From Stenotrophomonas sp. SAU14A_NAIMI4_8 (GTDB lineage Bacteria > Pseudomonadota > Gammaproteobacteria > Xanthomonadales > Xanthomonadaceae), in NCBI RefSeq assembly GCF_003086695.1, contig NZ_CP025999.1:1104820-1168819 (forward strand): 64,000 nucleotides of DNA, given 5' to 3'. The stretch's first letter is position 1, and each line of letters opens with the position of its first letter. The notes beneath the pieces were generated by a model. The model was not told the origin of the DNA, ran no database searches, and saw only the letters and a program-made list of their open reading frames with translations. This document shows positions 27,252 to 36,391 of this stretch, piece after piece. The position numbers and the translations under genes were made by a program.

Positions 27252-27515
27252 GGGGTGAATCGTGAATGATCGTGCATGAATGTGCAATAACGGGCATTCG
27301 TGCCGAGTGCGCAGACGCTTTGCGCGCAGACGCTTTCCGGGCGGCACCTGCGCAAGCCGCTGCAGTGCCGTCCTGTGCCATGATCGAAATTCGGACGCGA
27401 AGGGGGCTTCGACGATCGCGGTGTCCACTTCGGCAGGATGGTCCGAAGGCAAGCCTGACCCGCAGCGCGGGAACGGCTTCAATTGCTGTAATCAATCAAC
27501 GTAAATGGAGCATGG

Positions 27516-28793
27516 ATGAATTACGTTTCGATAGGTCTGATTGCATTGGGCCTGGTTGCTGTTTCCGCTGAAGCCGAAGCGAAAGGTCGGCGTCTTTACA
27601 ACTTCCCCAGCACGACCACGGTGTCTGCCTCCAACACGGTTCCCACCGCGGGGCAGACCATCACGCTGACCGCAAAGGTGCAGGCGCAGGCGCTGGGGTT
27701 GTACTTCATACCGGGCAACGATGCGCTGGGCGGCCACGTCGACTTCAAGGTCAATGGGCAGGCCGTGGGGCGCGCACAGATCAGTACGGCCAATACCCCC
27801 GTGGTGGGGCAGGTGGTCGATGTGGATCCTGCCTGCTGGGCGGCCACGCGTGATCAGCTGTTCTGCACGTATCGCTACGTTTATGGCCAGCAGGCCAACG
27901 TGTCGATCAGCTATCAGGTACCTGCGGGCTTCACCACTGCATCGGTCACTGCCTCGTTCACCGGCGACGGCAATTTCTCGACGGCCTCCACGTCCGCACC
28001 GGTCGAGATCCGCAACATTCCCACGTTTGGCGAAATCCGCGGCATGAACAACCGCTGCCTGGACGCGGAAGCGGCGGGCGTGGCGCCGGGAACGGCCATC
28101 CAGATGTGGGATTGCGGCGTGGGCGTCGTGCAGCAGCTGTGGACGATCAAGCCCGGCAAGTCCACCATCACCGGCGTGCAGAGCGGCCGGGTCTGGGACA
28201 TGGTCGGCTACGGCACCGGTGAGGGCACCCGCCTGCAGCTTTACGATGCCCACGGCGACTGGAACCAGTCCTGGAAGTTCACCCGTACCTCGATCTATGG
28301 CATCAGCAACAAGGTGCTGGATGCCACGGGTGCGTCCAGTGCCAATGGCACCAAGATCCAGCTGTACGACAACGCGGGCACCGATAACCAGTTGTGGGAA
28401 TTCGATCCCGCCAACGGGCAGATCACCGGTGTAGGCGGCAAGTGCCTGGATGTCGAGGGCGCCAACACCGCTGACGGCACGCTGGTACAACTGTGGGATT
28501 GCTCGGGCGTGCCCCAGCAGAAGTTCGAACTGGGCGCCAACGGTTCGATCCGCGGGCTGGGTGGAAAGTGCCTGGAGGCCGCGAACGGCGGTACCCACAA
28601 CGGCAATGCCATCCGCATGTGGACCTGCAATGGTGGCCAGCACCAGACCTGGCGCCTGTCGGGTGAGATCCGCAATCCGCAGACCAACATGTGCCTGGAT
28701 GATCCGGAGTTCGGCAACGTTCCCGGTTCGAAGGTGCACATGTGGACCTGCCATGGCGGGCAGAATCAGCGCTGGGAGTACTCCTCGTACTGA
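27516..28793 (+). CDS. Secreted ricin B-type lectin with N-terminal Ig-like domain
   Basis: A 425-residue protein with a Sec signal peptide (cleavage expected after AEA near residue 22). An Ig-like beta domain follows at about 25-165. Two ricin-type beta-trefoil units come next (about 170-295 and 296-425). The repeated QxW motif appears as QQLW, NQSW, NQLW, HQTW and NQRW, and CLD repeats with paired Cys suggest disulfides. No hydrolase domain is attached, which differs from most bacterial ricin-lectin proteins. It may bind galactose-containing glycans outside the cell. GGAG precedes the start. It stands alone, divergent from the DeoR gene, with a hairpin after it. Confidence 0.85.
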   Translation: MNYVSIGLIALGLVAVSAEAEAKGRRLYNFPSTTTVSASNTVPTAGQTITLTAKVQAQALGLYFIPGNDALGGHVDFKVNGQAVGRAQISTANTPVVGQVVDVDPACWAATRDQLFCTYRYVYGQQANVSISYQVPAGFTTASVTASFTGDGNFSTASTSAPVEIRNIPTFGEIRGMNNRCLDAEAAGVAPGTAIQMWDCGVGVVQQLWTIKPGKSTITGVQSGRVWDMVGYGTGEGTRLQLYDAHGDWNQSWKFTRTSIYGISNKVLDATGASSANGTKIQLYDNAGTDNQLWEFDPANGQITGVGGKCLDVEGANTADGTLVQLWDCSGVPQQKFELGANGSIRGLGGKCLEAANGGTHNGNAIRMWTCNGGQHQTWRLSGEIRNPQTNMCLDDPEFGNVPGSKVHMWTCHGGQNQRWEYSSY

Positions 28794-28812
28794 TGTAGGG
28801 CAGTGGTAGGCA

Positions 28813-28845
28813 GCGGGCTGCGCGCGGTAACCGGGTGCAGCCCGC
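28813..28845 (+). terminator. Hairpin after the lectin gene
   Basis: GCGGGCTGC and GCAGCCCGC form a perfect 9-bp stem around a 15-base loop, followed by TTCTGTC. Confidence 0.55.
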
Positions 28846-28946
28846 TTCTGTCGCCTGCGGCATGGCGGCAGCGATACGCCAGGCATATCGTGCACGCCGG
28901 TCAACAGTATTGGCGGCGCTACAGCCGCCGGCGCGATGCTGGGCGG

Positions 28947-29828
28947 ATGAAGCCGATTTCCCTTGTTTCCTTTGCAGGCCAGGTTGGACTGGTGACCGGC
29001 GCGGCCGGTGGCCTGGGCCTGGCCTACAGCCGCCTGCTGGCCGAGCGCGGCGCCCACGTCGTGATGCACGACATCGGTGCGGGCCTGGATGGCACCGGCA
29101 GCGACCCGCAGCGCATCGGCCAGTGCGTGCAGGCGCTGCAGGCGCAAGGCCTGGCCGTGGAAGCGGCCAGTGGTGCGATCGACCAGCGCGAGAGCTGCCA
29201 TGCGCTGGTGCGCGACATCCTGCAGCGGCATGGCCGCCTGGACTTCCTGATCCACAACGCCGGCTGGGTGGCCTACCAGGGCGTGGAAAGCATCGACGAT
29301 GCCGCGCTGGAGCAGATGCTGTGCGTGGCCGCCAAGACACCGCTGTGGCTGGCGCAGGCCGCGTGGCCTGCCATGCGCGAGGCCGGTGGTGGCCGCATCG
29401 TGATCACCACTTCCGACCGCGCGCTGTACCCGCAGTACGCGCAGCGCGGGCTGTCGGCCTATGCCATGGCCAAGCTGGCAGCCCAGGGGCTGGTGAACGT
29501 GCTCGCGCTGGAGGGGGCCGAGCATGGCATCGTGGTCAATGCGGTTTCGCCGGTGGCCAAGACGCGTATGTGGGGCATCGAAGGCGAACCCGACGAACTG
29601 CATCCTGCCGCCGTCGCCACCGGTGTCGCGTTCCTGGCATCCACGCGCTGCCGGCAGGGCGGCTGGATCCTGCGCGCCAGCAATGGCCAGTTCCATGCGC
29701 TGCGGCTGCAGGAAGCCGAGCATGTCGCGTATCCGCGCGATCTGCGCGCGGTGCAGGCCGACAGCATCGAGTCGGTGGCCCTGCAGTGGCCGGCGATCGC
29801 AAGGCCCAGTGTCGACGCGCGCGGCTGA
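28947..29828 (+). CDS. Short-chain dehydrogenase/reductase
   Basis: A 293-residue NAD(P)-dependent oxidoreductase. The Rossmann motif TGAAGGLG lies near residues 19-26, NAG near residue 103, a Ser in TTSDRA near residue 153, and the catalytic Tyr-x3-Lys reads YAMAK near residue 172. The C-terminal ~80 residues are longer than in simple SDRs and resemble the hydratase-dehydrogenase type used in beta-oxidation, but the hydratase part is absent. The ATG at 28947 follows GGGCGG. A LysR gene follows after 38 bp on the same strand, so the two could be one unit. The substrate is unknown. Confidence 0.85.
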   Translation: MKPISLVSFAGQVGLVTGAAGGLGLAYSRLLAERGAHVVMHDIGAGLDGTGSDPQRIGQCVQALQAQGLAVEAASGAIDQRESCHALVRDILQRHGRLDFLIHNAGWVAYQGVESIDDAALEQMLCVAAKTPLWLAQAAWPAMREAGGGRIVITTSDRALYPQYAQRGLSAYAMAKLAAQGLVNVLALEGAEHGIVVNAVSPVAKTRMWGIEGEPDELHPAAVATGVAFLASTRCRQGGWILRASNGQFHALRLQEAEHVAYPRDLRAVQADSIESVALQWPAIARPSVDARG

Positions 29829-29866
29829 GCGCGTACCCTAGGCGGGTCTCTTGAACCGGCCCTGCC

Positions 29867-30754
29867 ATGATCGACCTGCGTCTGCTCCGCCAGTTCGTGG
29901 CGGTGGCCGAGGAACTGCATTTCCACCGCGCCGCTGCCCGCCTGCACATGTCGCAGCCACCGCTGACGGCCGCCGTGCGACGCCTGGAAGAAGAGCTCGG
30001 CGCCGAGCTGATCGTGCGCGGCAATCGCACGCTGGGGCTGACCACGGCCGGCAGGACGCTGCTGGTTGAAGCGCGGGCGACCCTGCTGCAGGCCGACCAG
30101 GCGGTGCAACGCACGCGCGAAGCGGCGGCCGGGCAGATCGGCAGCCTGCGCGTGGGCTACGTGGGCAGCGCCCTGTATGGGCGCCTGCCCAGCTTGATCC
30201 GGCGCTTCCGCCAGGCCTTCCCGCAGGTGCGCTTGCACCTGCAGGAAGCGACCTCGCGGCAGCAGCAGCATGGGTTGCGCGAATGCAACGTGGATGTCGG
30301 CGTGCTGATTCCGCCGATCATCTCGGCTGAGCTGCGCCTGCAGCCGTTCGACGTCGACTGCCTGGCCATTGCCTTGCCGCGCGGGCATCGCCTGGTCGCG
30401 CAGCCTGCACTGAGCGTGGCCGCGTTGGCCGACGAAGCGTTCGTGTCCTGGCCCTCGGCCGAAGGCGTCGGCTTCCACGCGCAGGTGCTGGGCCTGTGCA
30501 CGGCCGCGGGCTTCACTCCGCGGGTGGTACAGGAGGCGCATGGCATGCACGCGGTGTTGTCGCTGGTGGCGGTGGAGGCGGGCGTGGCCATCGTGCCGGC
30601 CAGCATGGCCGGCTTCCGTCCTGATGAAATCGTCTATCGCGTGATCGAAGGAAGCGCGGCGCGTTTCGAACTGCAGCTGTGCACGCGCCCGGAACTGCCC
30701 GCGCCGGTGTTGCAGCAGTTCCTGGACATGGCGGTTGCGGAACATCTGGCGTGA
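29867..30754 (+). CDS. LysR-family transcriptional regulator
   Basis: A 295-residue regulator. The helix-turn-helix is in residues 1-60 (FHRAAARLHMSQPPLTAAVRRLEEELG region), and the inducer-binding domain is from about residue 90 (GSLRVGYVGSALYG). The N-terminal pattern LRQFVAVAEELHFHRAAARL matches the CbbR/BenM-like subgroup, which often controls aromatic or small-acid metabolism. Unlike most LysR genes it lies downstream of and co-directional with its neighbour (SDR, 38 bp), so its target is not clear from divergence. Confidence 0.93.
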   Translation: MIDLRLLRQFVAVAEELHFHRAAARLHMSQPPLTAAVRRLEEELGAELIVRGNRTLGLTTAGRTLLVEARATLLQADQAVQRTREAAAGQIGSLRVGYVGSALYGRLPSLIRRFRQAFPQVRLHLQEATSRQQQHGLRECNVDVGVLIPPIISAELRLQPFDVDCLAIALPRGHRLVAQPALSVAALADEAFVSWPSAEGVGFHAQVLGLCTAAGFTPRVVQEAHGMHAVLSLVAVEAGVAIVPASMAGFRPDEIVYRVIEGSAARFELQLCTRPELPAPVLQQFLDMAVAEHLA

Positions 30755-31235
30755 TCGACTCGATGCGCGTGGGGACGGTGTCGCGCGCAGCCCGAATCCG
30801 CGCGTGTGATGGCCTTCAGCCGCTGCGGCCGGCACGCGCGAAGCGCTGATTCTGCAGGGGCACGGCATCGCCTCAGCAGCCGCTGGAAAAACCCCCGCTG
30901 TTGCAGCGGCAATTTCCTACATACAACCCGCGCCGTGCAGGCAAGTCTGTGCGTGCCGGTTCCGTGGGATCGGTTGGGATTGGCGTCCCACAATCAACTC
31001 TGGCGCAGCACCGGCGCACGTCACGGACGGCGTGCCTGGCTGTTGCGAACCACTGTCTGTGGTGGGCGATGTGTGGGGATCATGACGGTCCGCCGGTCAG
31101 TCCAGAGTTGTCCGGTACGCCAACCCGCATCGCCCGCCGCCCGTCCGCACCTCGTCGCGGACGTGTCGGTTGCGCCTGCTCGGGGGCAGTGCGCAGCGCG
31201 CCTGGGGAGTGGCGGCGGGCGGTGCATCTACGGCA
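30755..31235. other. Intergenic region with a long imperfect hairpin
   Basis: About 480 bp without a convincing gene. Short frames here (for example 30806-31276 on the plus strand) run through the hairpin and lack codon bias. The notable content is the inverted repeat listed at 30973-31127. No terminator with T-run was found. Confidence 0.55.
30973..31127. repeat. Long imperfect inverted repeat (hairpin of ~155 nt)
   Basis: Two ~75-nt arms pair in blocks: TTGGCGT with ACGCCAA, CAACTCTGG (30995-31003) with CCAGAGTTG (31102-31110), ACCGGCG with CGCCGGT, and an apical ACCAC/GTGGT around a TGTCT loop (31049-31063). The arms are centred near 31053. It may be a decayed MITE or a structured RNA. 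Confidence 0.65.
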
Positions 31236-32030
31236 CTAGGGCAGCAGCTGGCGCGCCATGCGGAAGATGTCACTGACGGCATACAGGCCATCGTGTCGTG
31301 CCAGATGGGCGTTGTCCGGCCCGTGTTCAACGCCGCTGGCCAGCAGGCGGAACTGGTGGGCCGGGTCGGGTTGCTGCTGCAGACCGTACAGGGCGTGGCG
31401 GTCCACGTAGTCGCGGCCGTCGTTCAGGCGTTCACCGCGGGCGACGACGCCCTGCAGCTGTTCCCATGCCAGCGGCGTGTCCTGTGCAATGTCGTAGAAC
31501 TCCACGATGGGCGCATCGCCGTTGATCTTCAGCACGTAGAAGGCGTGGTGGTGTCCGGCCACCTGCATGCCCACGACATCGCCAGCGCGCCAGGCGGTAT
31601 TCGCCTTCGGCACCGACGGGCGCCGTGCCGGCATCAACGGCGCGCTGCGCAGCAACGCTTCAATCTCGGCGCTGCGACGGTGGAAGGTGTCGTTCAAGGC
31701 CACCGCCGCATTCAGGGCCGCGATGGCCGTGATCGCATCGCCGGTCAGCCGCACATCGGCAAACCCCTGCCGGTGCAGGCACACGGCCAGTGCAAGCGCG
31801 GTCTTGCGCACGTACAGCGGCGCTACCTCGGAAGGAGCCGCGTGCAGGATGCAGTTCCAACGCAGCAGCACGGTGTCGATCACCTCGGCGCCTATCTGCG
31901 CCTGCGCGCGCTCAGCCGCCTGCGGCCCCAGCCGTGCCCAGTGCGCGCAGCGCTTTACGTCGCTGTCGATCGCTTCGACCAGATTGGCCGCGGCAAGAAG
32001 TTTCAGTACGTCCGGGTGTTTGATCGCCAT
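31236..32030 (-). CDS. Conserved-looking protein of unknown function
   Basis: A 264-residue soluble protein without recognised family. The first ~130 residues are helical (QAAERAQAQIGAEVIDTVLL region). The last ~120 contain beta strands with VVGMQVAGHHHAFYVLKI and a run of paired Asp and Gly residues, suggesting a beta-rich C-terminal domain. The ATG at 32030 is preferred; the longer open frame overlaps the LysR gene. It lies next to the 3' end of the LysR gene on the same strand, with 32 bp between. It may be co-transcribed with the LysR gene. Confidence 0.65.
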   Translation of the reverse strand: MAIKHPDVLKLLAAANLVEAIDSDVKRCAHWARLGPQAAERAQAQIGAEVIDTVLLRWNCILHAAPSEVAPLYVRKTALALAVCLHRQGFADVRLTGDAITAIAALNAAVALNDTFHRRSAEIEALLRSAPLMPARRPSVPKANTAWRAGDVVGMQVAGHHHAFYVLKINGDAPIVEFYDIAQDTPLAWEQLQGVVARGERLNDGRDYVDRHALYGLQQQPDPAHQFRLLASGVEHGPDNAHLARHDGLYAVSDIFRMARQLLP

Positions 32031-32062
32031 GCGCCTACGCGTGCTCGCTACGGCCGCACAGT

Positions 32063-32956
32063 CTATCCAGCGCGGAACAAATGCTCGACCAGATAGTCGA
32101 TGAACACCCGCAGGCGCGAGCTGGGTTGGCGGTTGCCCGGCCACAGCAGTGAGAACTGGCCCTGCTGGTGCGGCAGTGCCGGCAGCACGTCCAGCAGGCG
32201 GCCATCGGCCAGCGCGTCGGCCGCCAGGAAGTCCGGCATCCAGGCCGCGCCCATGCCGCCGATGGTGGCCGCCAATACCGCTTCCATGTTGTTGCAGGTC
32301 ATGCCGGTGACCATCGCGGCGGCAGCGTCGCCGGCATGGCCGGGCAGCGTCCACGGTTGCAGCTTGCCGCTGCTGGGCACGCGGAAGCGCACCGCAGGCA
32401 GGTGCTGCAGGTCGGTCGGCTGCTGGGCAGCTGCGCGTGCCTGCAGCAACTGCGGCGATGCGCAGACGATGAAGTGGAAGCTGCCCAGCGTGCGTGCCAT
32501 CAGGCTGGAATCGGCCAGCGCACCGCTGCGGATCACCGCATCCAGACCTTCGTCGACCACGTCCACCAGGCGGTCGCTGAAATCCAGTTCCAGCTGCACC
32601 TGCGGGTAGCGCTGCTGGAAGCCGGGCAGCACCGGCAGCAGGAAGCGATAGCCGATGGTCGGCAGGCCGATGCGCAGCAGGCCGCGCGGTGCGTGCTGGC
32701 GCTGGGCGAGATCGGCCTGCGCGTCGGCCAGTTCATCCAGCGCGCGTCGGCAGCGCTGCAGCAGCAGCTCGCCTTCGTCGGTCAGGTGCAGGCGCCGGGT
32801 GGTGCGATGGAACAGGCGGGTGCCCAGTTCCTGTTCCAGCCGGGCAATGCGCTTGCCCACCGCCGAAGCGGTCAGGCCCAGGGCGCGCGCGGCGCCAACG
32901 ATGCTGCCGGCTTCGGCGGTGCGGACAAAGGCGAGCAGGGCGGAAATTGAGTCCAT
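32063..32956 (-). CDS. LysR-family transcriptional regulator, divergent from MFS gene
   Basis: A 297-residue regulator of the CrgA/AaeR-like group, starting MDSISALLAFVRTAEAGSI. The helix-turn-helix is in residues 18-38 (AARALGLTASAVGKRIARLE region) and the effector domain starts near residue 92 (LLRIGLPTIGYR). It is divergent from the 14-helix MFS exporter with 106 bp between the start codons, so it most likely controls that exporter. An inverted repeat GATTGC-N13-GCAATC lies in this space and could be its operator. Confidence 0.93.
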   Translation of the reverse strand: MDSISALLAFVRTAEAGSIVGAARALGLTASAVGKRIARLEQELGTRLFHRTTRRLHLTDEGELLLQRCRRALDELADAQADLAQRQHAPRGLLRIGLPTIGYRFLLPVLPGFQQRYPQVQLELDFSDRLVDVVDEGLDAVIRSGALADSSLMARTLGSFHFIVCASPQLLQARAAAQQPTDLQHLPAVRFRVPSSGKLQPWTLPGHAGDAAAAMVTGMTCNNMEAVLAATIGGMGAAWMPDFLAADALADGRLLDVLPALPHQQGQFSLLWPGNRQPSSRLRVFIDYLVEHLFRAG

Positions 32957-32964
32957 TTCAGGAT

Positions 32965-32989
32965 GATTGCGGAATGATCGGCTGCAATC
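32965..32989. promoter_or_regulatory. Candidate LysR operator
   Basis: GATTGC and GCAATC form an inverted repeat with a 13-bp spacer in the lysR-MFS intergenic region, the usual place for a LysR binding site. Confidence 0.45.
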
Positions 32990-33062
32990 AACGTCCTTGC
33001 AGCGTGTTTTTCCCGTGGCGGCGGATGCCCATCATCACGGCCCTTCGAAGAAGGAGGACCGC

Positions 33063-34580
33063 ATGGCTTCATGTTCCACCCAGGATGTTCCCGCTGCTGA
33101 AGGTCGTGGCGCGCTGCTGGCCGTGTGCCTGGCCGCGCTCGCGTTGCCGCTGGCGTTTTCCGCCGGTGCGGTGGTGGTGCCATCGCTGCAGTCCGGTCCT
33201 GACGATTCGCCGCTGGCACTGGCCTGGGTGACCAATGCCTTCATGCTGACCTTTGGCGGGCTGCTGCTGGCCGCCGGTGCGCTGGCGGATCGCTTCGGGC
33301 GGCGTCGTCTTTTCCTGGCCGGAACCGCGGGCTTTGCCCTGACCACCGCCGCGGTGTGCATGGCGCCCGATCTGCTGTGGCTGGACATCGCGCGTGGTCT
33401 GCAGGGCGTGGCGGCGGCCGCGCTGGCGGCGGGCACGGCCGCGCTGGCCGATGCGTGGCGCGGTCCCGGCCGTGCACGCGCCTTCGCCCTGCTGGGCACC
33501 ACCTTCGGTGCCGGCCTGGCGCTGGGGCCGCTGCTGGCCGGTGCGCTGCTGCACCTGCTGGGCTGGCGCAGCGTGTTCGCCACCAGCGGTGTGCTGGCCC
33601 TGCTGGCCTGCCTGTTGGGTACGCGCGTGCTGCGCGAAAGCCACGGCGACCGCGTGCGGCTGGATGGGGTCGGCATGCTGCTCTTCAGCCTGATGTTGGC
33701 CAGCCTGACCCTGGCGCTGCTGTGGCTCGGCGAATACGGCAGCGGCGCGCCGTGCGTGTGGGGGGCGTTGGCGGCGTGCGCGCTGCTGGCGGTGCTGTTC
33801 GTGCGCCAGCAGCGGCGCCAGCGTTCGCCGCTGCTGGACCTGTCGCTGTTTTCGCAGCGCGCCTTCGTAGGCGTGCAGCTGCTGCCGGTCGCTACCTGTT
33901 TCGGCTACGTGGTGCTGCTGGTGTTGTTGCCACTGCAGCTGCTGGGCGTGCACGGGCAGGGCACGGGCATCGTCGGCCTGCAGATGCTGGCATTGTCGGC
34001 ACCCCTGCTGGTGCTGCCGATGCTGGCCGCCCGCTGGGCACAGCATGTCGGCAGCACGCTGCTGTGCACGCTGGGGCTGCTGCTGTGCGCGCAGGGCCTG
34101 TGGTGGCTGTCGCGGCACGCTGCAACACCGGTGCCGATGCAGTGGATTGCGCCCTTGCTGTTGATCGGTGCGGGTGCGGCGCTGCCCTGGGGATTGATGG
34201 ACGGTCTGTCGGTCAGCGTGGTACCGGTGCAGCGCGCCGGCATGGCGGCCGGCATGTTCGGCACCGTGCGGGTGGCCGGCGAGGGCATTGCGTTGGCTGC
34301 GGTCACCGCGCTGCTGGCCGGACTGATCGGCCGGCACCTGCCCAGCGCCTGGCCGGAAGCCACGGCGTCGGCAGCGATGTATCTGGCCAGTGGTGACCTG
34401 GAAGCCGCGCAGGCGTGGTTTCCACACGCCACCGTGACCGAGCTGCAGCAGGCCAGCGGCCAGGCACTGGCGATGCTGCTGCGGACGCTGTCGGGGCTGA
34501 CGCTGGCGTGCGCACTGCTGTTGCAGATACTGCTGGGGCGCAGTGACGGCGTGCGCGGCCGCATGTCCGGCCACGCGTGA
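33063..34580 (+). CDS. MFS drug exporter, 14-helix DHA2 type
   Basis: A 505-residue inner-membrane protein with about 14 predicted helices, typical of the DHA2 (QacA/EmrB) proton-antiport group. The loop 2-3 motif A reads GALADRFGRRR near residue 78, and motif C-like Gly and Pro residues lie in GTTFGAGLALGPLLAG near residue 150. It probably exports hydrophobic toxins or antibiotics; the substrate cannot be inferred. The ATG at 33063 has a GGAGGA site nine bases before. It is divergent from a LysR gene, which is its likely regulator. Confidence 0.9.
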   Translation: MASCSTQDVPAAEGRGALLAVCLAALALPLAFSAGAVVVPSLQSGPDDSPLALAWVTNAFMLTFGGLLLAAGALADRFGRRRLFLAGTAGFALTTAAVCMAPDLLWLDIARGLQGVAAAALAAGTAALADAWRGPGRARAFALLGTTFGAGLALGPLLAGALLHLLGWRSVFATSGVLALLACLLGTRVLRESHGDRVRLDGVGMLLFSLMLASLTLALLWLGEYGSGAPCVWGALAACALLAVLFVRQQRRQRSPLLDLSLFSQRAFVGVQLLPVATCFGYVVLLVLLPLQLLGVHGQGTGIVGLQMLALSAPLLVLPMLAARWAQHVGSTLLCTLGLLLCAQGLWWLSRHAATPVPMQWIAPLLLIGAGAALPWGLMDGLSVSVVPVQRAGMAAGMFGTVRVAGEGIALAAVTALLAGLIGRHLPSAWPEATASAAMYLASGDLEAAQAWFPHATVTELQQASGQALAMLLRTLSGLTLACALLLQILLGRSDGVRGRMSGHA

Positions 34581-34678
34581 GCCCCCGCCGCTGTCATCGT
34601 GGTGTCGCCGGGGACTCACGCGGCCTATGCCGCAATGGGTCTAGGGTTGATCGTCCCCGTCCCCCACGGAGACCTGCC

Positions 34679-34852
34679 ATGTGGCTGCTCGATCATCTCT
34701 GGCCCAGCCGCCGACCGCTGCCGACGCCGATGGCGGTAGATCCGCCCTTGCCGCCCCGTCGGCCCTGGCTCAAGCGTCCCGCACGGGCAGGGCGCAGTGG
34801 CATGGCGCCGTGGCAGAAGATTGGCCCGCCAGCGCGCCGAAGCCGTCACTGA
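34679..34852 (+). CDS. Possible small Pro/Arg-rich protein
   Basis: A 57-codon frame starting MWLLDHLWPSRRPLPTPM with a GGAGA site six bases before the ATG. The product is rich in Pro and Arg and ends convergently against the GFA gene. No family is recognised. In DNA this GC-rich such frames occur by chance, so this is a candidate only. Confidence 0.3.
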   Translation: MWLLDHLWPSRRPLPTPMAVDPPLPPRRPWLKRPARAGRSGMAPWQKIGPPARRSRH

Positions 34853-35265
34853 GCCTCGGTGCCGGAGGTCCGGTCGGCCGGATGGTTCACGCCATCGTTT
34901 GTCGGAATCAACCCCAACGCGAAGGGATCAATGCCTTCCAGACAGGCCACGTTGTAGCCGAACTGGTCCGGGTTGGAACGGCGCCGGTGGTGGGTGTAGA
35001 TGCCACACACGCCACAGAAGTAGTGCTCGGCCACGTGGGTGTTGAACTGGTACAGGCGCAGGTGGGCGTGCCCGCGCAGCACCTGCAGGCCCTGCCGGGT
35101 CACGCTGGCCACGATGGCGCCGCGGCGCCGGCACATGGAGCAGTCGCAGCGGCGTGGATCGACGATGCCCTCGGGCAGCTCCAGCTGGAGCTCGACCGTG
35201 CCGCAATGGCAGGTGGCGCGGTGCTGCGCCTGCACCGGAACCCCGGCGACCGATGTGATGCCCAT
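34846..35265 (-). CDS. GFA (glutathione-dependent formaldehyde-activating-like) family protein
   Basis: A 139-residue protein with the GFA fold and its two zinc sites. CHCG near residue 19 and CDCSMCRRR near residue 41 hold the structural zinc, and FCGVCGIYTHHRRR near residue 85 completes the set of Cys. Most members are not true formaldehyde enzymes, and the substrate here is unknown. The ATG at 35265 follows GGGAG; a GTG at 35280 is possible. It lies between the MFS exporter and the DUF4105 gene, with no operon partner on its strand. Confidence 0.9.
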   Translation of the reverse strand: MGITSVAGVPVQAQHRATCHCGTVELQLELPEGIVDPRRCDCSMCRRRGAIVASVTRQGLQVLRGHAHLRLYQFNTHVAEHYFCGVCGIYTHHRRRSNPDQFGYNVACLEGIDPFALGLIPTNDGVNHPADRTSGTEAQ

Positions 35266-35375
35266 GCATGCTCCCTGCACTGTGGTCAGGCCGCCAGTAT
35301 GCGCTTGCTGAACGCGTTGTAGATGCCAGGGTCAGGTCGCTTGTGGCTAACTAGGCCGCCCCCGCAAGCGACAGG

Positions 35376-36389
35376 ATGCCCGTGAGAGCCGCAGGACGTT
35401 GGATGACAGGATGTGCCATGGCGCTGCTGGCGCTGTGGGTGGCCGGCCTGCTGGCCTACCAGTTGCCCGGGCCGGGCTGGCTGTCGGCGGCCGTGGCCGT
35501 GCTGTGGCTGGCGCTGGCCGGCTTCACTGCCTGGCGGGTGGCACGGGGCCGCAGCCCGCGCCGCTGGACAGCCGCGGTGACCGCCTGCCTGGGTCTGGCC
35601 GGGCTGGGCTGGCTGCTGCTGACCCCGCGCCAGGACCGCGACTGGGCCGATGATGTGGCCCAGCGCCTGCACGTGGCCTCCTTCGACGGCCGCCATGTGG
35701 TGCTGGACAACGTGCGCGACTTCACCTGGCGCAGCGAAACCGACTACGACGCGCGCTGGGTGCAGCGCAGCTATGATCTGGACCAGCTGCGCTCGGCCGA
35801 TCTGGTGCTGTCGTACTGGATGGGCCCGGCCATCGCTCACACGCTGGTGTCGTTCGGCTTCGACGATGGGCGCTACCTGGTGTTCTCGCTGGAAATCCGC
35901 AAGGAACGCGGCGAGGCGTTTTCGGCCATCGGCGGTTTCTTCCGCCGCTTTGAAATGACCCTGGTGGCGTCGGAGGAAACCGACATCCTGCGCACCCGCA
36001 CCAATGCGCGCGGCGAGGATGTGTACCTGTACCGGCTGCACGGCATGGACCGCGTACAGCTGAAAACCCTGTTCGCCGCCTATCTGGACGAGGCGCGCAA
36101 ACTGGATGAGAAGCCGGCCTTCTACAACACGCTGACCAGCAACTGCACCACCATCGTGTTCGACCTGGCCCGACATATCGCGCCGGGTCTGCCGCTGGAC
36201 TACCGCCTGTTGTTGTCGGGCTACCTGGCTGAGTACGCGCAGCAGGTGGGCGCGTTGACCCCGGGCGTGCCCTTCAGCGAACTGCACGCGAAGGGGCGCA
36301 TCACCCAGCGTGCGCTGCAGATGGCGCCGGGGCAGGACTTTTCCCGGGTGATCCGCCAGGGCGTGCCGGGTACCGGCCAGGACGAATAG
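35376..36389 (+). CDS. DUF4105 (Lnb N-terminal periplasmic domain) membrane protein
   Basis: A 337-residue protein with three N-terminal membrane helices (about residues 11-30, 34-51 and 66-83) and a periplasmic DUF4105/Lnb-type domain from about residue 90. The domain is related to papain-like Cys hydrolases: a His occurs in AHTLVSFGFDDGR near residue 155 and a Cys in TLTSNCTT near residue 257. The gene ends two bases before a lipoprotein hydrolase gene, so the two are expressed together and probably act at the envelope. The Lnb family in bifidobacteria contributes to lacto-N-biosidase folding; the role here is unknown. Confidence 0.85.
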   Translation: MPVRAAGRWMTGCAMALLALWVAGLLAYQLPGPGWLSAAVAVLWLALAGFTAWRVARGRSPRRWTAAVTACLGLAGLGWLLLTPRQDRDWADDVAQRLHVASFDGRHVVLDNVRDFTWRSETDYDARWVQRSYDLDQLRSADLVLSYWMGPAIAHTLVSFGFDDGRYLVFSLEIRKERGEAFSAIGGFFRRFEMTLVASEETDILRTRTNARGEDVYLYRLHGMDRVQLKTLFAAYLDEARKLDEKPAFYNTLTSNCTTIVFDLARHIAPGLPLDYRLLLSGYLAEYAQQVGALTPGVPFSELHAKGRITQRALQMAPGQDFSRVIRQGVPGTGQDE

Positions 36390-36391
36390 CC

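Noticed and set aside
30806..31276. 156-codon plus-strand frame after the LysR gene
   Set aside because: It runs through the long hairpin, overlaps the end of the 264-residue gene and has Arg/Cys-rich, non-protein-like composition.
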